Shown here piece after piece: positions 1 through 6,596 of a stretch of 10,332 nt of DNA. How positions within the stretch are numbered: position 1 is the first letter of the stretch; the number at the start of each line of letters is the position of its first letter. Both the position numbers and the translations under genes were made by a program. Source of the DNA: an uncultured Micrococcales bacterium. GTDB taxonomy: Bacteria > Actinomycetota > Actinomycetes > Actinomycetales > Microbacteriaceae. The DNA is taken from positions 1 through 10,332 of the forward strand of contig CAIYOE010000016.1 in assembly GCA_903927775.1 (NCBI GenBank). The letters run 5' to 3'. Below the pieces are notes generated by a model, which worked only from the letters and a program-made list of their open reading frames with translations, was not told the origin of the DNA and did no database searches.

Positions 1-230
1 AGCACGGTAGACAAGCTGCGCTCCTGAATCACCACTGCGAAAGTTGGTGGGGCAACCACATCGGTGTAACCGGCGGCTTGCGCGGCGAACACATCGATGC
101 TGGTCGCACTGGTGGACTTGACCGCGTGGGCGAACTCGCGGATCTTCTCGCGACCGACCAAATAAGGCGAGGTTGCGGGGTATTTCTTGCCCTGAACGTT
201 TACGTTTACCACCCCTATAGTCTGGCTCAT
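1..230 (-). CDS. MaoC/HadA-like dehydratase N-terminal domain protein (partial)
   Basis: The minus strand is open from an ATG at 230 to the window edge, giving the first 76 residues of a protein whose 3' end is missing. It begins MSQTIGVVNVNV and contains YLVGREKIREFAHAV, followed by GYTDVVAPPTFAVV. The pattern GREKIREFA...GY.D..APPTF is typical of the actinobacterial FAS1-like/MaoC N-terminal family (UPF0336, related to mycobacterial HadA). These are non-catalytic or half-site subunits of a (3R)-hydroxyacyl-ACP dehydratase, normally paired with a MaoC hot-dog partner encoded next to them, often followed by murB. The partner would lie beyond the left edge and is not visible. The start is uncertain: GGAG lies only 2 nt before the ATG, so either the mRNA is leaderless or translation begins at the in-frame GTG at codon 7. 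The identification rests on motif recognition alone, but the fit is good. Confidence 0.82.
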   Translation of the reverse strand, partial: MSQTIGVVNVNVQGKKYPATSPYLVGREKIREFAHAVKSTSATSIDVFAAQAAGYTDVVAPPTFAVVIQERSLSTV

Positions 231-275
231 TTCTCCACAGTTTGTGTCAGGTTGAGTTTTTTGGTTTCGGGGTTC

Positions 276-292
276 TGGCTCACTTAGAGCCA
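276..292 (+). promoter_or_regulatory. Start-codon hairpin before the S53 peptidase gene
   Basis: TGGCTC-acttA-GAGCCA is a perfect 6-bp inverted repeat with a 5-nt loop. Its last base is the A of the peptidase ATG. No Shine-Dalgarno sequence is visible in front of that ATG. If the mRNA starts upstream, the hairpin would occlude the initiation region. TCTGGCTCA within it also occurs at 221-229, across the HadA-like gene start. The structure could be chance at this length. Confidence 0.3.
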
Positions 293-1581
293 TGAAAAAC
301 ACTACAAATCTCAACAAATTTGCATCGATGCTCGCCCTTGGCGTTGTGCTTCTTTCGGTGGCGATCGCTGGCTCACCAGCCAGTGCTCGGGTGCAGGCAG
401 TCTCGGGTCGCGCGGGCGCTTCGGGCTCTTTGGCCGGCACAAACCGAGTGACCTACTCGAACTACGCAACCTGCGCCAAGGCCAGAGCCGGGCATGCCAG
501 CTGCCTAGCAATTCGCCGAAATGTGTTCGTGAATGGTGTCAGGCAACACTCGCTGACACCGGCAACCGGCACAAGTTTTGGAGCCAGCGCTTTGCGAAAG
601 GCCTACGGAATCCGCGCTCTGGGCACTCGTCGAAAGGTGGTTGCCATTGTGGACGCAATGCACTCAGGGAGCGCATTTGCAGACCTCACTGAATACCGCT
701 CAACGTACTCGTTGGGAACCATGGATAACTGTGGCGCAGATGGTGAGGCACTCTCAGCCTTACCCGCTGGTAAAAACCCATGTTTCGTTCAGCTAGACCA
801 ATCTGGTTTGGTCAACCAAAGTCCCGCCACCACCGATACTGGCTGGGCACAGGAAATCGCTCTTGACCTAGACATGGCATCTGCCGCTTGTCCACACTGC
901 AGCATTGTGTTGGTAGAGGCAAACACCAGTTCTTTTGCAGACCTAGCCAGCGCAGTTGGTGTGGCGGCAAAGTTTCAAGACGTGGTCGCCATTAGTAACT
1001 CGTATGGCGGCCCAGATGTAACAGAATCGCGCGTACCGCAATACGGCTCCGCTGCCGCCTCTGGCATCGCCGTGGTGGCATCAAGCGGAGATTCCGGTTA
1101 CGGGGTTTCGGCCCCAGCCAGTTTTTCTTCGGTCATTGGAGTAGGTGGCACGGCACTGTTTACCGACTCGACGGGCGCTTGGAGCAGCGAGCAAGCCTGG
1201 GCGTCGGGTGGCAGCGGATGTTCGATTCTGAACCCAGCGCCGGCCTGGCAGGATCCGCAAGTAACCGGCTGCGCGGGCAAGGCGGTAGTGGATGTTGCCG
1301 CCGTGGCAGACCCGGCAACGGGCGTGAGCGTGTGCTTTGACGGCCAATGGTATTCATTCGGCGGAACTAGCGCTGCGGCACCATTTATAGCGGGTCTTTT
1401 CACCGTCAAGAAAAACTTTGGGTCCTCGGCCGGAGCGTTTCTGTGGCAAAACCAGGCAAGCCTTCATGACATTTCAATCGGCAGTAACGGCCGATGCCGC
1501 CCCTTGAATATGTGTAACGCTGGCGCAGGGTTTGATGGCAATACCGGTTGGGGCAGCCCAAATGGCGCGGGGGCTTTTTAG
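292..1581 (+). CDS. Secreted S53 family (sedolisin/kumamolisin-like) serine peptidase
   Basis: This 429-residue protein has a signal peptide: basic MKNTTNLNK, a hydrophobic stretch at about 11-27, and a likely cut after PASA at residue 32. It is probably exported as an acidic or general endopeptidase. The S53 catalytic residues are visible: E188 and D192 in AQEIALD, D267 (oxyanion aspartate) in ASSGDSG, and nucleophile S360 in FGGTSAAAP. A C-terminal calcium site fits D393-I394 (HDISIGSNG) and the GAGFDGNTGWGSPNG segment around D415. Only about 60 residues separate the signal peptide from the catalytic fold, so the usual large sedolisin activation propeptide is short or absent. It has 11 cysteines, including C61/C71, C200/C203 and C402/C408, suggesting disulfides. 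The gene is divergent from the HadA-like gene and convergent with the tRNAs. No clear Shine-Dalgarno precedes the ATG, but the signal peptide supports this start. The family is certain; the substrate is unknown. Confidence 0.93.
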   Translation: MKNTTNLNKFASMLALGVVLLSVAIAGSPASARVQAVSGRAGASGSLAGTNRVTYSNYATCAKARAGHASCLAIRRNVFVNGVRQHSLTPATGTSFGASALRKAYGIRALGTRRKVVAIVDAMHSGSAFADLTEYRSTYSLGTMDNCGADGEALSALPAGKNPCFVQLDQSGLVNQSPATTDTGWAQEIALDLDMASAACPHCSIVLVEANTSSFADLASAVGVAAKFQDVVAISNSYGGPDVTESRVPQYGSAAASGIAVVASSGDSGYGVSAPASFSSVIGVGGTALFTDSTGAWSSEQAWASGGSGCSILNPAPAWQDPQVTGCAGKAVVDVAAVADPATGVSVCFDGQWYSFGGTSAAAPFIAGLFTVKKNFGSSAGAFLWQNQASLHDISIGSNGRCRPLNMCNAGAGFDGNTGWGSPNGAGAF

Positions 1582-1604
1582 ACTGAAACGCAGTGCCCGT
1601 TAAA

Positions 1605-1639
1605 CAAAAATCCCCTCAGCGAATGCTGAGGGATTTTTG
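1605..1639. terminator. Bidirectional intrinsic terminator
   Basis: A long inverted repeat pairs CAAAAATCCCCTCAGC with GCTGAGGGATTTTTG around a GAAT loop, with one bulged C. It has A-rich and T-rich flanks on both sides, so it can stop transcripts from either direction. It lies 23 bases after the peptidase stop codon and directly abuts the 3' end of tRNA-Met on the opposite strand, so it serves both convergent units. Confidence 0.9.
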
Positions 1640-1713
1640 TAGCTGAGGCGGGACTCGAACCCGCGACCCCACGATTATGAGTCGTGTGCTCTAACCGACT
1701 GAGCTACCCAGCC
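1640..1713 (-). tRNA. tRNA-Met (anticodon CAU), elongator type
   Basis: The minus strand folds as a complete cloverleaf of 74 nt. The acceptor is GGCTGGG with CTCAGCT (containing G-U pairs), the D stem GCTC/GAGC, the anticodon stem CACGA/TCGTG with loop CTCATAA (anticodon CAT), and the T stem GCGGG/CCCGC with loop TTCGAGT. The discriminator is A and the 3' CCA is not encoded. The G1-U72 pair is present at the acceptor end. CAU could also mark a lysidine-modified tRNA-Ile2, but the body resembles actinobacterial elongator tRNA-Met, and pairing with tRNA-Thr upstream supports that. Confidence 0.92.
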
Positions 1714-1757
1714 AAAACCAAAATTTCGGCCTAGTTAACCAATTGCTTGGCCTTCCG

Positions 1758-1829
<72 letters not shown>

Positions 1830-1832
1830 GTT

Positions 1833-1884
1833 GTGCCAATCTCTACAACTAAAAGCCGGAGAGGCAACCTGAAGAGATTAGCAC
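1833..1884 (-). other. 12-bp stem-loop between amylase gene and tRNA-Thr
   Basis: On the minus strand GTGCTAATCTCT (from 1884) pairs with AGAGATTGGCAC (ending at 1833): 12 pairs including one G-U, around a 28-nt loop that holds a small inner GCC/GGC hairpin. The wobble pair works only in minus-strand RNA; the plus strand would have a C-A mismatch. It begins 5 nt after the amylase stop codon and ends 3 nt before the tRNA 5' end, so it fills nearly the whole gap. No U-run follows, so it is not a standard intrinsic terminator. It may be a 3'-end or processing structure. Confidence 0.5.
1840..1867 (-). promoter_or_regulatory. Possible tRNA-Thr/tRNA-Met promoter
   Basis: On the minus strand TTGCCT (1867-1862), a 16-bp spacer and TAGAGA (1845-1840) sit 10 nt upstream of the mature tRNA-Thr 5' end. 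Spacing and position are right for a sigma-70-type promoter, but both hexamers match the consensus only moderately. The site lies inside the stem-loop at 1833-1884. Confidence 0.3.
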
Positions 1885-1889
1885 TTTTC

Positions 1890-3746
1890 CTACGCCGCTG
1901 GCAAATGGAATACGGCAAAACTCATCTTGTGGGCAGAAATCTTGGTATTTTTCTTTCCGGCCCTAAGTTCTGCCTCGCCGTAGACCAACTTGGCACTGGC
2001 TATACCTGGAATGCCGTCGGTTGGAATTTCGATATTTTTGGCTTTGCCACGGGTAGCTACGACCAGAAGGTTCTCCTTCTTGTTCTCTCGGCAGAACACC
2101 ATGGTCTCTTTATCGGCGTATACAAAGCGGAGTGATCCGTCGACCAGAGCACTGTGCTTTTTGCGCAGTGCAGCCAGCTGCGAGTAAACCTCAATCATCG
2201 ATTTGTCGGTTGGGCGTTCGTCGTTCCAAGGAATAGGAGTGCGCGACTTTTCACCGTTAAATCCATCCAAGCCGAATTCGTCGCCGGCCCAAACCACAGG
2301 AATACCTGGGAACGTGAACTGCATTCCCGCGGCCACCTTTTGAGCGCCATCCTGGGTGTAGCTTTTGAAGCGCGGGGTGTCGTGAGTGTTCAAGGCGTTC
2401 ATATTGTTGACTCGCACATGCCAAGGGAAGGCGGCGGCAAACTTGATGTGGCTTTCCACGAACTCGGCGGCGGATTCATTGCGGCCGATGTAACCCATGT
2501 TCTGCAGGTAACGGTCCTTGGCGGTCAAGTCGAACATCCAACGCCAAAGTGGTCGCGTGAAGTTGGCATATGTCATCGCACCCTGCCAGCCATCGCCCTG
2601 CACCTCGTAGGCGGCGTCTCCCGTGTATTCACCGAGCATTATGGTGTCCGGGTTTACCTCGACCATGGTCTTGCGAACAATGTTGGCCACCTCGGCATAC
2701 ATGTCTTCATCGCGGATACGACCAGTCATATTTGCGACATCGATGCGCCAACCATCGAATCCGAATGGAGCCTTGAGCCATTTAGCCACAACAGAGTTCT
2801 TGCCCTGAATAAAGCGATTGCGCAGTTCCTCTGATTTCCAGTTAAACTTTGGCAGGCTTGGCACTCCAAACCAGCTGTCGTACTTGGTGTTGCCCTCGGT
2901 GAAGTAATAGAACTCGCTCTCGGCGGCACCGGGGTTTTTGAAAGAGGCCTTAAACCACTCGTGGGCGTCGCCCGAGTGATTACTGGTGAGGTCGCCGATG
3001 ATCTTGAAGCCCTTTTTATGAGCGGCTTCAATCAGCGCCTGCAGCGCCTTGTCTCCACCTAGCAGCGGGTCGACCTCGGCAAACGACGAGGCGTCGTAGC
3101 GGTGGTTTGAGCGACCAGGGAAAATCGGAGTGAGGTACAGCATGGTCACACCCAATTTCTTTAGGTGATCCAGGTGGTCGATTACACCCCAGAGGTCTCC
3201 GCCAAAGAACTGTTCGCTGGTGCCCGGGCCCTGACCGATAACTTCGTCGGCCCATCCTGCAGGAATAGCCCAGTCTGGTGCCTTGTGCTTATCGGCGTGT
3301 GCTGATCGAGCGAAACGGTCTGGGAAGATTTGGTACATGATTGTGCTCGGCCCCCACTTAGGGGCGCTCGAGAAGGTGTTGATTCTAAAGTCATTGATGT
3401 CTGGTTGCTCTAGATCAAACAAGCCCACCGCGTTGTAGTTCAACAAACGGCCGTCTGCCAGAGTGATCAGAAAGCGGTAGTTCATCTTTGGGTTGTGCAT
3501 AACAACCACCGACTCGTACCAGGTCCAATCGCCAACCGTCTTTACGGCCTTTGCCGGTCCGGTTGGGAAAGCCTCGCCGCTCTCCGAGAAACGAACCTGA
3601 ACCTGCTCTACTGAACCGATAGCCGCGTGGATGCGTACGCGAATCTTGACCTTGTCTAGCAGCTTGGGTGCCTGGTTCAATACGTACAGGGCAGACCCAT
3701 CGTGGTGCGGGCGCAGCGCTAGCGGTAGGTGATCGAGCTTAGACAT
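1890..3746 (-). CDS. Cytoplasmic GH13 alpha-amylase, neopullulanase/maltogenic amylase type
   Basis: The 618-residue enzyme should hydrolyse alpha-1,4 (and possibly alpha-1,6) bonds of imported maltodextrins by the retaining GH13 mechanism. An N-terminal beta domain of about 125 residues (CBM34-like position) precedes the barrel, which starts near PSTIMYQIFPDRF (133). Visible motifs are YLTPIFPGRSNHRYD (204-218), region I GDLTSNH (251-257), region II GFDGWRID with R334 and nucleophile D336, acid/base E373 in MLGEY, and region IV NTHD with H455 and D456. LPKFN at 298-302 sits where the neopullulanase subfamily has MPKLN, supporting a GH13_20-like assignment. The residue after VAN is M340, where relatives often have E. 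There is no signal peptide, so it acts in the cytoplasm. A strong AGGAGGT lies 6 nt before the ATG. It is last in the mal operon, after a stem-loop downstream of malG. Exact product specificity cannot be read from the sequence. Confidence 0.93.
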   Translation of the reverse strand: MSKLDHLPLALRPHHDGSALYVLNQAPKLLDKVKIRVRIHAAIGSVEQVQVRFSESGEAFPTGPAKAVKTVGDWTWYESVVVMHNPKMNYRFLITLADGRLLNYNAVGLFDLEQPDINDFRINTFSSAPKWGPSTIMYQIFPDRFARSAHADKHKAPDWAIPAGWADEVIGQGPGTSEQFFGGDLWGVIDHLDHLKKLGVTMLYLTPIFPGRSNHRYDASSFAEVDPLLGGDKALQALIEAAHKKGFKIIGDLTSNHSGDAHEWFKASFKNPGAAESEFYYFTEGNTKYDSWFGVPSLPKFNWKSEELRNRFIQGKNSVVAKWLKAPFGFDGWRIDVANMTGRIRDEDMYAEVANIVRKTMVEVNPDTIMLGEYTGDAAYEVQGDGWQGAMTYANFTRPLWRWMFDLTAKDRYLQNMGYIGRNESAAEFVESHIKFAAAFPWHVRVNNMNALNTHDTPRFKSYTQDGAQKVAAGMQFTFPGIPVVWAGDEFGLDGFNGEKSRTPIPWNDERPTDKSMIEVYSQLAALRKKHSALVDGSLRFVYADKETMVFCRENKKENLLVVATRGKAKNIEIPTDGIPGIASAKLVYGEAELRAGKKNTKISAHKMSFAVFHLPAA

Positions 3747-3767
3747 TTAGTACCTCCTGATAGCAAG

Positions 3768-3798
3768 AAAGTGGACCCAAACCTGCTGGGCCCACTTT
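3768..3798 (-). terminator. Intercistronic stem-loop malG-amylase (weak terminator or processing signal)
   Basis: On the minus strand AAAGTGGGCCC pairs with GGGTCCACTTT over a 9-nt loop: 11 pairs with one G-U. Only CTTTCTTGC follows, so the U-tract is weak and partial read-through to the amylase gene is likely. The 3' arm ends close to the amylase ribosome site at 3751-3758. It may stabilise upstream malFG mRNA or reduce amylase expression. Confidence 0.6.
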
Positions 3799-3813
3799 AC
3801 TTTGCGATTGTTT

Positions 3814-4731
3814 CTAACCCTTTACAGCGCCACCGGTTAGACCGCTGGTAATGAATCGCTGTAGGAACATGAATAAGGCCACAACCGGAGTTGCGGTAAT
3901 AACGGCGCCGGCACAGAACATGGCCCAGTTCTGCGAATAAGGCTGGTCGATGAAGAACTGCAGACCCAGTGCCAGCGTGTACTGCTCTGGCTTATTGAAA
4001 ACCACCGATGGCAAGATGTAGTCGCTAACAGTGCCGATAAACGACAGCAGTGCCTGAACCGCAAGAATCGGTGCAACCAAACGCAAGATGATCTTGAAAT
4101 AGATCTGGGTGTGAGTTGCGCCGTCGATCTTGGCGGCTTCGTCTAGTTCCTTTGGCACGGTGTTAAAGAATCCGTACATCAGGTAGGTTCCACCGCCTAG
4201 CGAGCCACCAAGGTAAATCATGATTAGACCACCCAGCGATCCCAAACCGAGAGGCGGGAAGTACTTGGTGATTTCGCTCAGGATGCCGTAGATAGCTACC
4301 AGACCCAAAATCGACGGGAACATCTGAATCAGAATCAGAGTCATCAGACCACCGCGACGACCAATAAATCGCATGCGCGAGAACGCATACGCAGCCAGCG
4401 CCGAGATAAACACGCTGGCAACAGCGTTGATTGAAGCGATCACTACAGTGTTGATCACCCAGCGGGTAAATGGGCGGTCGTGTTGTTTGGCAGGGTCAAA
4501 CAGCGCTGTGTAGTTACCTAGGAAGAAGTCCGAGAACAGAACTCCCGAAGAGACCGAACCAGCCTTGGTTAGTGAGGTGGAAAGGATGTAGAGGATTGGG
4601 AATAGCGCGTACAAACTGACCACGATGCCCACCAGGTGCTTCCAGCCAAGGGTGCGAGCCCACTTTAGCGGTGACATGCGGCGCTGTTTGATGACGCGGT
4701 CGGTTGGTTCTAGTTCATTCAAAGTGGTCAT
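3814..4731 (-). CDS. malG: Maltose/maltodextrin ABC transporter permease MalG
   Basis: This 305-residue inner permease subunit forms the membrane channel with MalF. Six hydrophobic segments are recognisable: about 33-52, 93-117, 128-150, 163-187, 217-238 and 270-290. The cytoplasmic EAA loop, which docks onto the ATPase, reads ELDEAAKIDGATHTQIYFK from 195, with the G placed as in carbohydrate permeases of the CUT1 family. The C-terminus QRFITSGLTGGAVKG is characteristic of MalG. One base separates the malF stop from this ATG, so translation is probably coupled; GGAGGA inside the malF end lies about 12 nt upstream. The amylase gene follows after a stem-loop. Substrate assignment to maltodextrins is inferred from the GH13 neighbours. 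A trehalose or other alpha-glucoside system remains possible. Confidence 0.93.
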   Translation of the reverse strand: MTTLNELEPTDRVIKQRRMSPLKWARTLGWKHLVGIVVSLYALFPILYILSTSLTKAGSVSSGVLFSDFFLGNYTALFDPAKQHDRPFTRWVINTVVIASINAVASVFISALAAYAFSRMRFIGRRGGLMTLILIQMFPSILGLVAIYGILSEITKYFPPLGLGSLGGLIMIYLGGSLGGGTYLMYGFFNTVPKELDEAAKIDGATHTQIYFKIILRLVAPILAVQALLSFIGTVSDYILPSVVFNKPEQYTLALGLQFFIDQPYSQNWAMFCAGAVITATPVVALFMFLQRFITSGLTGGAVKG

Positions 4732-4732
4732 T

Positions 4733-6436
4733 TTAGGCCAGGTCCTCCAAGAACTGAGTGCGGCGGAAGCTGAAGAACGAGATACCGCCGACGATGAAGA
4801 AGATTAGAACTGAGAATGCCGAGGCCAAACCGTAGTCTGCTCCAACACCGGTCGAGAAGGCGATCTTATAAACGAACGAGATCAAAATGTCGGTTCCACC
4901 CGCATCCACCCTCAAACTCGGATCACCACTCGGACCACCACCGGTAATCAGGTAAATCACGGTGAAGTTGTTGAAGTTAAACGCGAACGATGAAATCAGT
5001 AGCGGTGCTAAGGAAATCAGCAAAAGAGGGAGCTTGATCAGGCGGAACTGCTGCCAGTTGGTAGCTCCGTCGATCATCGCCGACTCGGTCAGCTCACTCG
5101 GAATCGCCTGAAGCGCACCTGTGGTGATGAGGAACATGTAAGGGAACCCCAGCCACAAGTTACAGAGCAAAATCGCGAACTTAGCCCAGGTTGGGTCGGT
5201 CAGCCAAGGGATCATGTGACCCTTGTGCAGGTTCAAGATGCTGGTGTTGATGAAGCCGGCGTTGGTGTTGAACATACCTTTCCAGACATAAGCCGAGAGG
5301 AAGGCTGGGAACGCGTAGGGCAAAATCATAATCGAACGGTAGACCTTTTTGCCACGGATGCGATCGTCGTTGAATAGGAAGGCCAATGCCAGACCCACAA
5401 CGAACGTGCTAACCACGGAGGTCAACGCAAAGACGATTGTCCAAGAGAAAATGCCTAGCAATGGCTTCTGCAGCGACTTGTCTCCGAAGATGCGGTTGAA
5501 GTTACCCAAACCAATATTCACGCGCCAGCCGGTGTCGCTGATGCGCTCGGAGTGAAGATCCCCCTTCTTGGCATCGAAGAAACCGATGGACTCATCGGCG
5601 TAGAAGACCTTGCCGTCACTTTGACGGGTAAAGGTGTCTGCCTTGGGGTCGTAAATGGCGTCGTAGAAGGTTCTCTGAACACCGGTAGCCGATGGGTCGA
5701 GCGCCATGAACCCGGCCTTGTCCACGTTGGCACCCAATGGAACTTTCAGGCTAGATAGTTCTGCCTGGCGAGCAATCACCTGGTCCTGGGTAAGTGTTTT
5801 GAAACCCTTAATCGAAAGAGCAATCACGGTGCCGTCGGCAGGCGAAGGACCCATCTTTATATTTGCTAATTCTGCTGCGCTTAGCTGGTGCCAAGGTTGC
5901 TTGGCCCAGTCGGTTCCACCCAGGTAAATAATGGGATTTGCCGCGTCGGTGGTGTCGGTGGCTAGGAACTCAAGATTTTTGTTGCTGTCTTCGACCGGGC
6001 TCACGTAGAGAAACGGAGCGTTGGTATCGGTAACAATCGCACTCAACTTGATAGAGGTGATTGCGTCTTCTTTGCTGCCGTTGTGAAGCGCGCCGTAGTT
6101 GGTGAACGCGATGAACCCACTAAAGAAGACGATTGAAATCTGGAAACAGATAAGAAGGATTACTCCCGGGGCCAAATACTTGGCCGGCAGGTTTCCCCTG
6201 CGCAGGTATATCCAGTTGATCAAGAGGGTGGCGCCCAATAAGACCGAGAAATAAAGCCACTGGTGTTGGGCAATCAGGAGCATAGATGCAAACAGTGCAC
6301 CGGCGTCAGCTAGAGCCAAGAAAGCGATTTTGATTAAGGTGCCGCGGAGGCTAGGAACGCCACCCTCCAGCTTTCGGGCGACTTTTGCTCGCGCCTTTGC
6401 CCGAGCTTTTTGCTCCGGCGTTTGCTGTTCTGCCAT
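4733..6436 (-). CDS. malF: Maltose/maltodextrin ABC transporter permease MalF
   Basis: This 567-residue permease partners MalG. The N-terminus is unusually basic (RARAKARAKVARK at 12-22). Hydrophobic segments lie near 36-56, 60-78 and 88-112. A large outside loop of roughly 210 residues (about 113-325) follows, then five more segments to the C-terminus, including about 327-355, 368-388 and 538-557. The layout matches eight-segment MalF proteins such as that of E. coli, whose P2 loop contacts the binding protein; this loop is slightly larger. The EAA motif is ELTESAMIDGATNWQQFR from 448. The start is supported by AGGAG 7 nt upstream. The gene is separated from malE by about 160 bases holding hairpins and an operator-like palindrome, and is coupled to malG. 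No malK-type ATPase lies in the visible locus, so a shared multitask ATPase (MsiK in Streptomyces) is the likely energiser. Confidence 0.93.
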   Translation of the reverse strand: MAEQQTPEQKARAKARAKVARKLEGGVPSLRGTLIKIAFLALADAGALFASMLLIAQHQWLYFSVLLGATLLINWIYLRRGNLPAKYLAPGVILLICFQISIVFFSGFIAFTNYGALHNGSKEDAITSIKLSAIVTDTNAPFLYVSPVEDSNKNLEFLATDTTDAANPIIYLGGTDWAKQPWHQLSAAELANIKMGPSPADGTVIALSIKGFKTLTQDQVIARQAELSSLKVPLGANVDKAGFMALDPSATGVQRTFYDAIYDPKADTFTRQSDGKVFYADESIGFFDAKKGDLHSERISDTGWRVNIGLGNFNRIFGDKSLQKPLLGIFSWTIVFALTSVVSTFVVGLALAFLFNDDRIRGKKVYRSIMILPYAFPAFLSAYVWKGMFNTNAGFINTSILNLHKGHMIPWLTDPTWAKFAILLCNLWLGFPYMFLITTGALQAIPSELTESAMIDGATNWQQFRLIKLPLLLISLAPLLISSFAFNFNNFTVIYLITGGGPSGDPSLRVDAGGTDILISFVYKIAFSTGVGADYGLASAFSVLIFFIVGGISFFSFRRTQFLEDLA

Positions 6437-6451
6437 GTGTTGCTCCTGTTG

Positions 6452-6465
6452 ATTGCTTCGGCAAT
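6452..6465 (-). other. Small hairpin in the malF leader
   Basis: ATTGC and GCAAT flank a 4-nt loop, CGAA on the transcribed strand and TTCG on the other. It ends a few bases before the malF ribosome site and could modulate malF translation. It is short enough to be chance. Confidence 0.25.
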
Positions 6466-6512
6466 AAATCTAGCGACTGAATAGCCCCGCATCTGCCAGT
6501 GCGCGGCCGGTC

Positions 6513-6543
6513 AAAAAATGTAAGGGCTTACATGTGCAAGCCC
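6513..6543 (-). terminator. Terminator-like hairpin with U-run between malE and malF
   Basis: On the minus strand GGGCTT and AAGCCC pair around an 8-nt loop, followed by TTACA and a run of six T (6518-6513). It lies downstream of the stronger stem-loop at 6544-6581. Together they would make most transcripts end after malE, with read-through into malFG. It overlaps the operator-like palindrome at 6519-6532, so the same bases may serve one role or both. Confidence 0.5.
6519..6532. promoter_or_regulatory. Operator-like LacI-family palindrome upstream of malF
   Basis: TGTAAGGGCTTACA closely matches the three palindromes of the divergent malE region, but its centre is GG instead of CG. The central CG step is where LacI/PurR-type hinge helices bend DNA, so binding may be weaker. 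It lies 83 bp from the malF ATG. TTGACC follows at once on the minus strand, but no convincing -10 box was found at the right spacing. The bases could instead be part of a terminator hairpin. Confidence 0.45.
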
Positions 6544-6581
6544 AAGTGGAGGAGGCCAGGACTAATCCTGGCCTCCCACTT
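6544..6581 (-). terminator. Strong stem-loop downstream of malE
   Basis: On the minus strand AAGTGGGAGGCCAGGA pairs with TCCTGGCCTCCTCCACTT over a TTAG loop, with a 2-nt bulge. It starts 15 nt after the malE stop codon. No U-run directly follows, so it may mainly protect the malE 3' end from exonucleases, with termination completed at the hairpin at 6513-6543. Such an arrangement usually gives much more binding protein than permease. Confidence 0.75.
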
Positions 6582-6596
6582 TGGAACTTTACTTGA

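Noticed and set aside
196..212. CGTTTA repeats resembling operator half-sites near the HadA-like gene start
   Set aside because: They encode the VNVNV stretch and do not form a full palindrome with a central CG, so coincidence is likelier.
2154..2834. 226-codon plus-strand frame inside the amylase gene
   Set aside because: It is antisense to a gene with intact GH13 motifs; long antisense frames are expected from codon bias here.
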